64,000 nt of DNA, from the NCBI GenBank assembly GCA_963696675.1, contig CAVOLM010000038.1:24256-88255 (forward strand), written 5' to 3'. This DNA comes from DATBVX01 sp963696675. Its GTDB lineage: Bacteria > Pseudomonadota > Gammaproteobacteria > Steroidobacterales > Steroidobacteraceae. The notes under the pieces are model-generated. The model made no database searches, was not told where the DNA came from, and saw only the letters and a program-made list of their open reading frames with translations. Of the stretch, positions 39,151 through 49,111 are shown in pieces. Both the position numbers and the translations under genes were made by a program. How positions within the stretch are numbered: position 1 is the stretch's first letter; each line of letters starts with the position of its first letter.

Positions 39151-39738
39151 TCAACCTGCTTTGTCTGGAGTGGCCCACGGAGAGTGGTGAAAGACATATT
39201 CGCCGAGGAGTCTCTCCTGCGCGCCCTCTACCGCCAGCAGTCGCATGGTTCCCGTGTGGGCAGGCTGCCGGCGCACTTCGTCGATCGGTGGCACCAGGAT
39301 CACCGCGTCAGAACGGGGATTGAAGGGAATCTCGCAAAGCCGCGCCTCCCCCGGCCTGAGGATATCGATCGCGACCAGGTCGAGCCGCTTCACGCCGGCA
39401 AGAGGTACTTGCAGACGAGCCACCAGCAGATCGTCCTCCGGCGCCACCGTGCAGTTGACGCTGCCATTCGGCGTGACCCGATACTCCCGCACGCGCAAGC
39501 CTTCTTTCACCAGGCGCTCCAGCAGCCTTGCGCTGACAACTCCCGGCACAACGCCCTGACGCATCAGCACGCGGATGCTGTCACCCAGTCCCACGAGCGC
39601 TTGCAGCCTTCGCGAGCAGGCATCGCAGCCGAGCAAGTGCTCGTCGATCTGCCGCTCCTCATCGCCGCCGATCTCGCCCAGCCAATAGTCAGCGAGCTTT
39701 CCAATGGACACCGGCGCGCTGCAGGGAATCAGGCTCAT
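39151..39738 (-). CDS. zinc-finger anti-sigma factor-like protein
   Basis: 195 aa, intact. N-terminal ZAS-type motif: LADYWLGEIGGDEERQIDEHLLGCDACSRRL (quoted in part; His-x3-Cys-x2-Cys present), then a beta-rich C-terminal domain without any TM helix. The ATG at 39738 overlaps the sigma-factor stop in ATGA, which selects this start over an upstream in-frame one and indicates translational coupling. Unlike FecR it looks cytoplasmic, so it more probably responds to a soluble signal. It precedes the TonB-dependent receptor gene by 80 bases. Confidence 0.8.
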   Translation of the reverse strand: MSLIPCSAPVSIGKLADYWLGEIGGDEERQIDEHLLGCDACSRRLQALVGLGDSIRVLMRQGVVPGVVSARLLERLVKEGLRVREYRVTPNGSVNCTVAPEDDLLVARLQVPLAGVKRLDLVAIDILRPGEARLCEIPFNPRSDAVILVPPIDEVRRQPAHTGTMRLLAVEGAQERLLGEYVFHHSPWATPDKAG

Positions 39739-40304
39739 GGGCTTGCCGCTTCCAGACAATCCCGCAGCCTCTGCAGGGCACGATGACGGATCACTCGTAC
39801 ATTGCCTGTTTCCAGGCCCAGGTCATCCGCAACTTCTTCGGTCGGCCTGTCAGCACAGAACGTGAGCAGCACCACCGAGCGCTCGCGTTCCGTGAGGTTG
39901 CGAAGGCAACCGAGCAGGCGCCGGCGTTGCGCCTCCGAGCTGATTTCAGGGTCCATCGCGATTCCTTCCTCGATGTGCGCCTCGAGCAACTGCTCGCGCC
40001 GCGCGCGCCCACGTCGCAGCTCCAGTACCGTCAGGCGTGCAGTGCCAAGCACGAACGACACCACCTGTTCGGGCTGCCGAAGCTCGCCGGCCCGCAGATG
40101 CTGGAGAGTGATGAGAAGGACCTGCTGGACGAGATCCGCCGCCGCGTGCCCGTCACGCAGATGCTTGAGCCCGTAGAGGCGGACTCTCGGCGCGAGACGC
40201 CTGCAGAGTTCAGCCTCGGCGTCGCGCGCGATTGCCGGCCGCGCCGCGACGATCGCATGCACCAGCGCGGACTCATCTCTTTCGGCGAGTGGAGATTCCG
40301 GCAC
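39735..40304 (-). CDS. ECF-type RNA polymerase sigma factor
   Basis: 189 aa, intact. Region 2: AELCRRLAPRVRLYGLKHLRD, AAADLVQQVLLITLQHLRAG (the DLVQQVLL core-binding helix) and FVLGTARLTVLELRRGRAR. Region 4 HTH: CLRNLTERERSVVLLTFCAD, PTEEVADDLGLETGNVRVIRHRAL. Start at ATG 40304 (MPESPLAERDESAL). Co-transcribed and coupled with the anti-sigma gene; probable targets include its own operon and the TonB-dependent receptor downstream. A perfect inverted repeat sits 32 bases upstream of the start. Confidence 0.88.
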   Translation of the reverse strand: MPESPLAERDESALVHAIVAARPAIARDAEAELCRRLAPRVRLYGLKHLRDGHAAADLVQQVLLITLQHLRAGELRQPEQVVSFVLGTARLTVLELRRGRARREQLLEAHIEEGIAMDPEISSEAQRRRLLGCLRNLTERERSVVLLTFCADRPTEEVADDLGLETGNVRVIRHRALQRLRDCLEAASP

Positions 40305-40335
40305 GGCGCGAGCATATGCGAGCCTCCGTCTGCAA

Positions 40336-40372
40336 AGGAAGTGTAACGGCCCGGCCGTTCGTTACACTTCCT
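40336..40372. promoter_or_regulatory. 13-base perfect inverted repeat between sigma-factor and ODP-hydrolase genes
   Basis: AGGAAGTGTAACG (40336-40348) and CGTTACACTTCCT (40360-40372) are exact reverse complements around an 11-base GC-rich centre (GCCCGGCCGTT). It lies in the 91-base gap between the divergent sigma-factor and metallo-hydrolase genes, 23 bases before the latter's start. The geometry suits a dimeric repressor operator (TetR/GntR-like size). It is not followed by a U-tract, so a terminator is less likely. Confidence 0.6.
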
Positions 40373-40395
40373 CGCAACAACCAGGAGGCTCATCG

Positions 40396-41147
40396 ATGAT
40401 CACCAACACAAGCTCGGGCACCAACGTCCACGAAATCGCCGCAGGCATCTACCGGATCAATACCCCAGTGGCCTTCCCCGATGGCCCTGGACACTTCAGC
40501 TTCAACCAGTACCTGATACCGGATGCGCAGCCCCTGCTCTTTCACACCGGCCCGCGGCGCATGTTCGCGTTGGTGCGCGAGGCGATCGGTAAGGTCATGC
40601 CGGTGGAGCGGCTTCGCTACGTCGGTTTTTCCCACGTCGAAGCGGATGAATGCGGTTCGCTGAACGAATTCCTCGAAGCGGCACCCAGTGCTGAGCCGGT
40701 GTGCGGCGCCATCGCCGCCATGACCTCGATCGGGGATCTGGCGAACCGTGCACCGCGCGTGCTGGCTGACGGTGCGCTCCTGCCTCTGGGTACGCACACC
40801 GTGCGCTGGTTCGACACTCCGCACGTACCTCACGCCTGGGAGTGTGGGTTGATGATGGAGAACACTACCCGCACGTTCCTGTGCGGTGACCTGTTCACGC
40901 AGGGGGGAGCTGGCGAACAGCCACTGGTCGAGACGGATATCCTGGAACCGAGCGAGGCGTTTCGCGCGCCGATGGACTACTTTCGCGCATTCGCCCAGAT
41001 ACCGGTGCGATCCTCAGGCGCATTGCCGCGGAAAAACCGACGACACTCGCGTGCATGCACGGCAGTGCCTGGCGCGGCGACGGATCGAGTCTACTGCGTG
41101 CACTCGCCGATCGACTCACCGCGTCAAGCCGCAGGGAGGCTGCGTAG
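40396..41147 (+). CDS. ODP-type metallo-beta-lactamase-fold protein, frameshifted near C-terminus
   Basis: Flavodiiron-like metallo-hydrolase domain without the flavodoxin part. Seen: HEIAAGIYRINTPV, FSFNQYLI, FSHVEADECGSLNEFL (the H-x-E-x-D di-iron motif), DTPHVPHAWECGLMM and TFLCGDLFTQGG (bridging Asp). Near 41010 the frame changes; the correct end reads LRRIAAEKPTTLACMHGSAWRG with the last His, stopping at TAG 41147. AGGAGG lies eight bases before the ATG. Members bind two irons and reduce oxygen or nitric oxide, or act as sensors in the standalone form. About 250 aa. Its neighbour-facing palindrome suggests dedicated regulation. Confidence 0.82.
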
Positions 41148-41156
41148 GCAGCAAAG

Positions 41157-41978
41157 TTAGTCGACAGTCCCTAGCAGGGCGCCGCCGTCGATCACGATCT
41201 GGGTGCCGGTCATGAAACTCGAAGCGGGCGATGCCAGGTAAAGCGCCAGGCCCTTGATCTCCTCGACACTCGCCATGCGCCCGAGCGGGATGGTGTGGGC
41301 GAAAGCCGCCTGCACCTCCTGCTTGTGCGCGTGACCACCGCCGATATTGGTGATGAAGGGACCGGGAGCGATCGCGTTCACCAGGATGTTGTAGCGCGCG
41401 AGTTCCTGTGCTGCGACCCGCATGTAGTGAGCGGCGCCGGCCTTAGCTGCCATGTACGCGGCGCCGACGCCTGACTCGATCAGGAGCCCCGCAACCGACG
41501 TTGTCACGATGATACGGCCGGAATTGCGCTTCTTCATGTGCCGCGCAGCCGCCTTGATGGTCGTGAAGACCGAGTTGAGGTTGGTTTCGATGACCTTGTT
41601 CCAGCGCGCATCGTCGTAGTTCTCGACTGCGCCCTCCGGCACGCGTGTCTTGCGATCCAGCGTGACGAATCCCGGGCCCGCGGCGATCCCAGCGTTCGCG
41701 AACACTACGTCCAACCGTCCGTATAGGGCCGCCGCCTCGTCGAAAGCCCGATGCACAGCCGGACGGTCGGTGACATCGACAACCACCCCGCGCACATCGA
41801 ACCCGGCATCGCGCAGGCGCTTTCCCTCAGCTGCGATGCGCTCCTCGCTGAGATCGAGCATGGTCACGCGGGCACCGTTTTCGGCGAGCACCTCGGTGAA
41901 CCCCAACCCCAGACCGCTCGCCCCACCGGTGACGATTGCGCCGTAGCCCTTGACGCTGAACATCTCTTCGACCTTCAT
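41157..41978 (-). CDS. short-chain dehydrogenase/reductase
   Basis: 273 aa, intact. NAD(P) motif TGGASGLGLGF, NAGIA, catalytic Ser in VTTSVAGLL and YMAAKAGAAHY (Tyr-x3-Lys), then NAIAPGPFITN and a C-terminal TGTQIVIDGGAL. Asp after the second strand (MLDLSEERI) favours NAD over NADP. This is the classical SDR of 3-oxoacyl/secondary-alcohol type; substrate unknown. It is followed in the opposite orientation by the ODP-hydrolase tail 9 bases away, and preceded by another SDR on the same strand. Confidence 0.87.
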   Translation of the reverse strand: MKVEEMFSVKGYGAIVTGGASGLGLGFTEVLAENGARVTMLDLSEERIAAEGKRLRDAGFDVRGVVVDVTDRPAVHRAFDEAAALYGRLDVVFANAGIAAGPGFVTLDRKTRVPEGAVENYDDARWNKVIETNLNSVFTTIKAAARHMKKRNSGRIIVTTSVAGLLIESGVGAAYMAAKAGAAHYMRVAAQELARYNILVNAIAPGPFITNIGGGHAHKQEVQAAFAHTIPLGRMASVEEIKGLALYLASPASSFMTGTQIVIDGGALLGTVD

Positions 41979-42009
41979 GTTTCTCAGCTCCCGGATAATC
42001 GATGCGTGG

Positions 42010-42966
42010 CTAGCGCGCAGCCTTTGACTCGGCGAGCGCCGCGTCCAACATCGCGACGAGTGCCTCGCGGTTGTAGCTGTACGGCTGATTTTCGTTCAAC
42101 TGCACGAGCTGCTCGATCTGCTTCTTGATCGTGATCTCGGCTTCACGCTGATTCGGTACCACCATGTAGCGCCGTTGCGGCCTGGCGTCGAAAAGCGCGC
42201 GCTTCACGGCGTCCGCCACTTCGTCAGGCTCCTTGTATTCGGACCGGCTGCCGCTGCCGAGTCTCTTGACGACTTCCTGGCCGGGCGGTGGACGCTGTGC
42301 GTCCGCAGTGCTGTCCGTCATGCGCTTGAGCATGTTGGCGGTGATATCCGAGCGGTAATTGCCGGGCTCGATGACACTTACACCGACTCCGATCGGCGCG
42401 AGCTCCTCTGCAAGCGCATCGCTGTAGGCTTCGATGGAATGCTTGCTCATGCTGTACACGCCGAGGAGCGGCCGGGCCAGGATCCCCGAGATCGAACCGA
42501 TCATGACGATGCGGCCCTTGCTTGCAGTGATCAGCGGACTGAATGCCCTGGTGACGCGGTAGGGTCCGTAGGTATTGACCTGCATCAGGAAATTGAAATC
42601 ACTGTCTTCGGTCTCGACCAGGCGTCCTGCGATCGCCACGCCCGCATTGTTGACCAGGCCATAGAGACCCCGACCCGCCTGGCTGACGGTCGCGACAGCC
42701 GCCGCGATATCCTCTGGGCTGGTTACATCCAGCCGCAAGCCCTGCACATTCTTGATTGCACTGAGCTCGGCGAGGTCCTTGTCCTTGCGTGCGCCGGCAT
42801 ACACAAAATAGCCGTCCGCCGCGAGCCGCTCGGTGATCTTGCGGCCAATGCCCGTGCTGGCGCCGGTGACCAACACCGCCTGTTTCGGCACGGGCGTGGG
42901 CTCATCTGCGCCTGCAATCGACGCGGCGAGAGACAGCGCAAGGGAGAGAACAACGGCGTGGTTCAT
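42010..42966 (-). CDS. SDR-family oxidoreductase with apparent signal peptide
   Basis: 318 aa, intact. The protein begins MNHAVVLSLALSLAASIAGA, a textbook Sec signal, before the SDR core VLVTGASTGIGRKI, NNAGVAIAG, MIGSISGILA and YSMSKHSIEAYSDAL (Ser, Tyr and Lys present), EPGNYRSDI. Arg in AGARKDKD suggests NADP. Exported SDRs are unusual because the cofactor is cytoplasmic; the segment may instead be an anchor or a mis-set start, but no internal ATG precedes the Rossmann strand. It lies 31 bases upstream of the SDR gene at 41157-41978 and is likely co-transcribed. Confidence 0.82.
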   Translation of the reverse strand: MNHAVVLSLALSLAASIAGADEPTPVPKQAVLVTGASTGIGRKITERLAADGYFVYAGARKDKDLAELSAIKNVQGLRLDVTSPEDIAAAVATVSQAGRGLYGLVNNAGVAIAGRLVETEDSDFNFLMQVNTYGPYRVTRAFSPLITASKGRIVMIGSISGILARPLLGVYSMSKHSIEAYSDALAEELAPIGVGVSVIEPGNYRSDITANMLKRMTDSTADAQRPPPGQEVVKRLGSGSRSEYKEPDEVADAVKRALFDARPQRRYMVVPNQREAEITIKKQIEQLVQLNENQPYSYNREALVAMLDAALAESKAAR

Positions 42967-43041
42967 GTCGAGACCTCGATGATCGAAACGATGGGGGCAT
43001 CAGTCAAAATTTGCACCTCTCGAACGGACGGCGGGAGTTGA

Positions 43042-44388
43042 TCAGCGCCGCGGATCGATGAGCGCCTGGTAAAGCGTGGCGCGAGTGATGTCCCACATCG
43101 CGGGCAACGTCGGATCCGCCCAGCGCTGCGCGAGGCCAATGAACACGATGTCGAACTGCGGATCGATCCAGAACCAGGTGCCCGCGATCCCGATCCAGTA
43201 GTAGGTACCCGTACCCCTGGAATCGCCGAGCCGTAAGGGGTCCGTGAGGACACCGACATCGTAGCCAAAGCCCAGACCCGGCTGGAAGCGATTGGGGCCG
43301 GCGCCGAATTCGCCGGTCAGCAGGCGATCCGGCAGGTGATTCGAGCGCATCAGCTCGACGGTGCGCGGGGCAAGGATACGCACGCCGTCCAGCTCACCAC
43401 CGTTGAGCAGCATCTGTGCAAAGCGCAGAAAGTCACTCGCCGTGGAATAAAGCCCGATGCCGCCCGGCGTCATGGATGGGCGGCTCGCTTGGGTCTGCGA
43501 CGAGATCGCGAACCGCCAGGGACTGCTTTGCGGTATCGAACTGATAGAGCGTGGCGAGGCGCGCGCGCTTGCTGCGCCGGCACGTAGTAGGCGGTGTCCT
43601 GCATCTGCAGCGGTTCGAAAATGCGTTTGCGCAGGAAGTCCGCCAACGACTGGCCGGACAGCTTCTCGATGATGCGCGCCTGGATGTCGACGGAAACGCT
43701 GTACTCCCACTGCGTGCCGGGTTGGTACGCAAGGGGGAGCGCGGCGATCTTTGCGACCAATTCCTCGAGCGAGCGCTCGGGAAACTCGAGCGTCGCGGGC
43801 GAGATGACGCCCGTCTTCAGATACTGCTCGTCGATCCAGCGCCTTCTGAAACACGCCATAGGTGAACCCGGCCGTATGCGTCATCAACTCGTCCATGCGT
43901 CGGCGGGTGCTGTGCGTCCTCGAGCACCGGTTGGCCATTTGCATCGAGCTTCGAGAACACCTTGAGGTTCGCAAACTCGGGGACGAACTTCGCGATCGGA
44001 TCGCCCGGCTGCCAGCGACCCTCTTCATGGAGAATCATCATGGCGACGCCGATGACCGGCTTGGTCATCGAATAGATGCGAAAGATGGCGTCCTTTGGCA
44101 TCGGCCTGCCGCTTGCCAGGTCCTGCATGCCGAAGCTCTTCCAGTGCAGGATCTTTCCGTGACGGGCAGCGAGCGTGACGATCCCCGCGATCTGCTTCGA
44201 ATCCGTCAGGCGCTGCATCGAAGCGTCGAGCCGCTGCAGACGTTGCGAAGAGAAACCAGCCGCCTCAGGCGTCTGCATCTCGAGTTCGCGCGCGCGCCGC
44301 GGTCGGGGTGTCGGCCTGGGCGAGGACAGACGACGACCAACGCGGCAAGGCCGAACGCGCACCGCCGCCAGCGTGGAGCCGACTTCAT
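43042..44388 (-). CDS. class C beta-lactamase-fold serine hydrolase, exported, frameshifted
   Basis: Start MKSAPRWRRCAFGLAALVVV (signal peptide; GAGG-like RBS before the ATG at 44388). After a break near 44310: EMQTPEAAGFSSQRLQRLDA, FRIYSMTKPVIGVAMM with the S-x-x-K nucleophile, then broken pieces TMDELMTHTAGFTYG, WEYSVSVDIQARIIEKLSG (Tyr-Ser motif), GGIGLYSTASDFLRFAQML and TYYWIGIAGTWFWIDP. Breaks near 43930, 43850, 43590 and 43485. Esterase/DD-peptidase-like family of about 440 aa; a true beta-lactamase role is not indicated. Substrate unknown. Confidence 0.83.
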
Positions 44389-44509
44389 GAGGTCCCCCTG
44401 ATTGTTATTGAGGCAGTCCAGAGACTGCCGCCGGATCATTCGGGGAGCGAACTCGGTCTGTCAATACCAGCCGTGCGAGTCGGTTCCCGAAGGAACTGGC
44501 CCGAAGCGC

Positions 44510-45860
44510 CTATTGGCTTTCGCCAGCGAGTTTCCCCGGGTCAAGCGCGCCGATGTAGTAGCCGATCAGCGTGCGCTGGAACATTTCGTTGTAGCGCGCG
44601 GTCACGACCGAGCTGGCGGCGTCCACCTGGGTCGCGCGCGATTGTGTCAGCTCGACCAGCGTAGCCGCGCCCGCCTGGTAGCGATCCTGGGTGGCCTGCA
44701 ACGCAAGCTCGGCAGACTTCTGTTGCGCCTGGGCAGCTGCGAGTTGTTCATGTGCGGCTTCAAGGTCGAGGTGGGCGCGGCGCACCTGCAGGCCCACATC
44801 GTTCTGCAGGCTCTCGAGATCGATCTGCGCATTCTGCTCCTGAATCTCCGCGCGACGCGTCGCGACCGAGGCGCTGCCGCGATCGAAGATCGGGATCGAG
44901 ATGCCGAGCCCGATCGCCCCGCCGCGGCGCTGATCAATCTGGTCTGAGAATGGCAGATCCGCCGCGCTGGTATACGCAGTGTCGTAGCCGGCACTCAGCG
45001 AGACCGTTGGCCAGTGACCCGAACGCGCGACGCGCACGTCCTGAGCCGCCGCGTCGACCCGCGCCTGACCTGCCACGAGATCGGCGCGCTGCGCGTAGGC
45101 GCGCGTCAACAGGCTCGGAAGATCGAGCTCGGTCGTCGCCGGGTAAAGCGATCCGAACGCCGGCGCCTCGAACTCATACGTGCCGCGCGGATCGAGCTGC
45201 AGCGTCTGCATCAAGTCGACTTCGGCGAGCTTCGTGGAGCGTTCTGCCATTCACCACCGCGAGCCTGGCGCTCGCGACATTGGCCTGCTGCTGGTAGAGA
45301 TCCGCTATGGTGCGCGCACCGGCATCGACGTAGGTCTGGATCTGCTGCTCGAGCGCGGCCTGCGCAGACAGGTTCTCACGCTGTACCTGCAATTGTTCCT
45401 GTTGCGAAATCAGTACGAGGTAGTTGGTCGCGACGGTGAATGCAATCGTCTCCCGGGAGCGCTGCAAGTCGAGCGTGCTCGCGTCGCGATTGAACTCTGC
45501 CGCCTTGAGCGTCGCGGTATTGCCGAAGCCATCGAAGAGCACCACGCCCGAGGAGACTCCGATGGTGGCATTCGTCGTGTTCTGGTCGACGATGCGGCCC
45601 TCGCCCGAATCGAAATTGCGCCCGACGTTCTCGCTGCCACGCACGTCGAGCTGCAGATCCGGGAGAAACTGCTGGCGCGCCGCCTTCACGTCGACCTGGC
45701 CGAGCTCCGCTGCGTTCTCGGCCTGCTTGAGCGTGCTGTTCTGATCGAGCGCGATGCGGATCGCCTCCTGGAAGGTGATGACGCGCGTGTCCTGCGCGCC
45801 GGCGGCGGCGCCCAGTAGCAGCGTCGCGGTCACAATGGTCGCGTTGAGTGCTCTACTCAT
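44510..45860 (-). CDS. TolC-family outer-membrane efflux protein, frameshifted
   Basis: MSRALNATIVTATLLLGAAAGA signal, then ITFQEAIRIALDQNSTLKQA and repeated helical hairpins of the TolC fold. The frame changes near 45240, in the equatorial region; second half LDLPSLLTRAYAQRADLVAGQ, VSLSAGYDTAYTSAADLPF, IGLGISIPIFDRG, TLVELTQSRATQVDA. Two structural repeats are visible, as expected. Its ATG overlaps the permease stop by 8 bases, so it is the last gene of the MacA-MacB-type operon. It forms the outer-membrane exit duct. About 449 aa. Confidence 0.9.
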
Positions 45861-47070
45861 ATCGAAGTGCTTGAATGGGATTGAGTGCCGCAGCCTGCCG
45901 GGCGGGGTAGAAACCAAAGAACACGCCGACCGCTGCGGAGAATCCGACCGCCATCAGGACGGCACCTGGCGGCGTAATCGTGTTCCAGCCCGTGAGCCGT
46001 CCCAGCACCGCCGCGCCGATAAAGCCCAGCACGATGCCGATCAGGCCGCCGAAGAGGCTCAATACCACGCTCTCGACCAGGAACTGGGTCAGCACGTCCG
46101 AGCCACGCGCCCCGATCGCCATGCGAATACCGATTTCGCGCGTGCGCTCCGTGACCGACACCAGCATGATGTTCATGATGCCGATGCCGCCGACCAGCAG
46201 GGAAATCGAGGCGACCGCAGCGAGCAGTGCCGACATCACCTTCGTTGTCCCCTGAGCGACTTCCGCAAGCTCGTCCTGATTGCGGATCGTGAAGTCGTCG
46301 TCTTCACCGTCGGCGATCTTGTGCGACTCGCGCATGATGGAGCGCATCTCCTGCATCGCCGCGGGAATGTCGTCGGGTGAGGAAGTGCTAGCGAGGATCA
46401 TGCCGATGCGCACGTTGTTGTTGAGGCGTGCCTGCGCGGTCGTGTAGGGCACGATGATCACGTCGTCCTGGTCCTGGCCGCCGAACTGCTGGCCCTTTGG
46501 CGCGAGCACGCCGATGATCTTGAAAGGCACGTCGCGGAGCTGAATCTGCTGGCCGACAGGATCCTCTCCGGGATACAGATTCTGCGCCACCGTGTTGCCA
46601 AGCACCGCCACCTTGCGCATCGCACGCTGGTCGCTGTCGCTGAAGAACAAGCCCGTTGCCACCGGCCAGTCACGGATGGTCTGGAAGTCGGTGGAGACGC
46701 CATTGACGCGCGTGCGCCAGTTGCCCTGCGCACTGATGGCCTGCGTACCGGTGAACGTGACCGGCGATATCGCCGCGAGCAGGGTCGATTCGCGCTTGAG
46801 CTTGTCAGCATCCTGCAAGGTCAGGCGATTGAAGGTCCCTGCGCCCTGGCTGACACCACCCTGCCCGCTCGCGCCCGGCATGATGAAGATCATGTTGGTG
46901 CCAAGATTGCCCACCTGCTTCTGAATCGTCGATTGCGCACCGCTGCCGATCGCGACCATGACGATCACCGCGGCGACGCCGATCATGATGCCGAGCATGG
47001 TGAGGAACATGCGGAGCTTGTTCTTGAGGATGCTCTGGGTCGCAACCTTGATGAGGGCGGATTTCCTCAT
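45853..47070 (-). CDS. MacB-like ABC transporter permease
   Basis: 405 aa, intact. N-terminal TM (MFLTMLGIMIGVAAVIVMVAIG), long periplasmic MacB_PCD domain, then three TMs in the FtsX domain: ALLAAVASISLLVGGIGIMNIMLV, VSVTERTREIGIRMAIGARG (conserved coupling loop), LSLFGGLIGIVLGFIGAAVL. A mechanotransmission-type exporter rather than a substrate channel. Start overlaps the ATPase stop by ATGA; stop overlaps the TolC start. Likely exports a small molecule, peptide or lipoprotein substrate; specificity unknown. Confidence 0.93.
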   Translation of the reverse strand: MRKSALIKVATQSILKNKLRMFLTMLGIMIGVAAVIVMVAIGSGAQSTIQKQVGNLGTNMIFIMPGASGQGGVSQGAGTFNRLTLQDADKLKRESTLLAAISPVTFTGTQAISAQGNWRTRVNGVSTDFQTIRDWPVATGLFFSDSDQRAMRKVAVLGNTVAQNLYPGEDPVGQQIQLRDVPFKIIGVLAPKGQQFGGQDQDDVIIVPYTTAQARLNNNVRIGMILASTSSPDDIPAAMQEMRSIMRESHKIADGEDDDFTIRNQDELAEVAQGTTKVMSALLAAVASISLLVGGIGIMNIMLVSVTERTREIGIRMAIGARGSDVLTQFLVESVVLSLFGGLIGIVLGFIGAAVLGRLTGWNTITPPGAVLMAVGFSAAVGVFFGFYPARQAAALNPIQALRYE

Positions 47071-47818
47071 GACGCTGACCCCTCGCTCGCATCCAGCGCT
47101 TGCAGGTCCTCAGTGGCGCGGCCCCGGTTGGGAATCGCGCGTCGCGGATGATGTGGCCGTCTCGCATCTCGACGACGCGCCGGGCATAGCGCGCAATGTC
47201 GCGCTCATGGGTCACGACCAGTACGGTGATGCCCTGGTCGTTGAGCTCCTGGAACAGGGCCATGATCTCGATCGATGTTCTGCTGTCGAGATTGCCGGTG
47301 GGCTCATCTGCCAGGAGCAGCGCTGGCTTGGTCACCAGTGCGCGGGCGATGGCGACTCGCTGCTGCTGGCCGCCCGAGAGTTCGCTCGGCTGATGCTCGG
47401 CGCGCTCCGCCAGGCCGACCCGCGCCAATGCCTCGGCCGCGAGCGCGCGCGTATCGAGGTCACGACCGGTACGATCGTAGAGCAGTGGCAGCTCGACGTT
47501 TTCGAGAGCGGTGGTGCGCGCCAGGAGATTGAAGCCCTGGAAAACGAAACCGAGCTTCTGGTTGCGCAGATCGGCGAGCGTGTTGCTGCCCAAGCCGTTC
47601 ACGCGCACGCCATCGAGAAAGTACTCGCCACTGGTCGGCGCATCGAGGCAGCCCAGCAGGTTCATCAGGGTGGACTTCCCCGATCCCGACGCGCCCATGA
47701 CCGCGAGCATCTCGCCGCTCTCGACCTTGAGATCGATACCGCGCAAGGCGTGCACCTCGTTATGGCCCATCTGATAGACCTTGGTGACGCCCTCGACCCG
47801 GATGACTTCCGCGACCAC
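47067..47818 (-). CDS. MacB-type ABC transporter ATPase, frameshifted at 3' end
   Basis: Walker A GASGSGKSTLMNLLG, Q-loop FVFQGFNLL, signature LSGGQQQRVAIARAL, Walker B ALLLADEPTGNLDS and H-loop VVTHERDIA. A frame change near 47140 makes the frame run on into the permease gene; the correct end reads RATEDLQALDASEGSAS and stops in TGA at 47067, overlapping the permease ATG. About 250 aa, LolD/MacB-family size. Lies 14 bases downstream of the membrane fusion protein gene. Confidence 0.92.
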
Positions 47819-47832
47819 GCCCGGGCTCCTGC

Positions 47833-49111
47833 TCAGAAACCGCCCGGCCGACGCGGCGACGTCGGCTGCTGCGGCTGGAATGGATTCGATGCCGCGGTAG
47901 TCGGTGACGCCTGGGTCACGCCGACGATGATCTGCATGCCCTCCTTGAGACTGTCGCTTTTCACTTCGGTGCGCTGTCCGTCCGTGAGTCCCGTGTGCGC
48001 GCGCGCGACCGCAAGCTTGCCCTGGTCATCGAGATACCAGAGCATCGTCACGTTGCGTGGGCGACCCGCAGCCGCAGGATTGCGAGGACCTGCGCCCGAG
48101 CCGTTTCGATCCGCGGACTGCCCGTCTCCAGGTTGCGCCTGTGATTTGCGCCTCGCCGCGCGGACCGGCAGACTTGCGCACCTGTTGGCGCATTTCCTCC
48201 GTCGGGCGAAAGCGCAGCGCCGCGTTGGGCACCAGCAGGACGTCCTTCGCCGAGCCGGTCATGAAGTCGATCGTCGCCGTCATGCCCGGCAGCAGTTTGC
48301 CGTTCGCATTGCTGACGCTCACCACCACGGTGTAATTGACGACGTTCTCCGTCGTCTTCGATTGCAGCCTCACCTGCTTCACGCGACCGGTGAAGGTCTC
48401 GTTCGGATACGCCTGCACGGTGAAGCGCGCGGACTGCCCTTCGTGGATCACACCAATGTCGCTTTCATCCACTGACGCGAGGATCTGCATCTGCGCCAGG
48501 TCATTGGCGATCAGGAATAGTTGCGGCGCCGAGAGGCTCGCAGCCACCGTTTGTCCGACGTCCACGTCGCGCTCCACCACTACGCCGTCGATCGGGGCAT
48601 AGATATTCGTGTAGGCGAGATTCTGCCGTGCACGCTCGAGAGTGACCTGGGCCGATTTGACGTTCGCCAGTGCGACATCGTAGGCGTACTTGGCGGTGTT
48701 GAAATCGATTTCGGTGAGCACTTTGCGCTCGAACAGGAGCTTATTGCGCTCATACTCGCGCCGCGTCTGTTCGAGCTGCGCCTGGTTGCGTTCCAGGCCG
48801 GCCTGCGCATCGCGCACGGTCTGCTGCAGTAGCACCGGATCGATCTGGGCAATCAGTTCGCCCTGCTTCACCCGATCGTTGAAGTCGGCATGGATGGCGA
48901 CGACCTTGCCCGAGACCTGGGTGCCTACCTGCACCGTGGTGACGGCGCTCAGGGTGCCAGTCGATGAAACCGTCGCCTCGAGATCACCGCGCTCGACGGT
49001 CGCGAAACGATACTCGGAGGTGTCACTCTTGCGAGCGCCCGAGATCAGCCACGCCGCCGCCGCCAGCACCAGCGCGCCACCTGCTGCCACGATGATGTGT
49101 GATCGCTTCAT
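47833..49111 (-). CDS. MacA-like periplasmic membrane-fusion protein, frameshifted
   Basis: MKRSHIIVAAGGALVLAAAAWL anchors the protein. Then the lipoyl/barrel-sandwich half VSSTGTLSAVTTVQVGTQVSGKV, a long coiled-coil hairpin (ARLERNQAQLEQTRREYERN type), YTNIYAPIDGVVVERDVDVGQTV, and the beta-barrel ASVDESDIGVIHEGQSARF. Near 48110 the frame changes; the C-terminus reads TMLWYLDDQGKLAVARAHTGL to a Pro-rich tail. About 425 aa. First gene of a four-gene efflux operon (fusion protein, ATPase, permease, TolC) whose promoter region faces the LytS/LytTR pair. Confidence 0.9.

Noticed and set aside
46958..48475. 505-residue plus-strand open frame opposite the MacAB genes
   Set aside because: Antisense to clearly conserved ABC transporter genes; no domain, and high-GC sequence favours long antisense frames.
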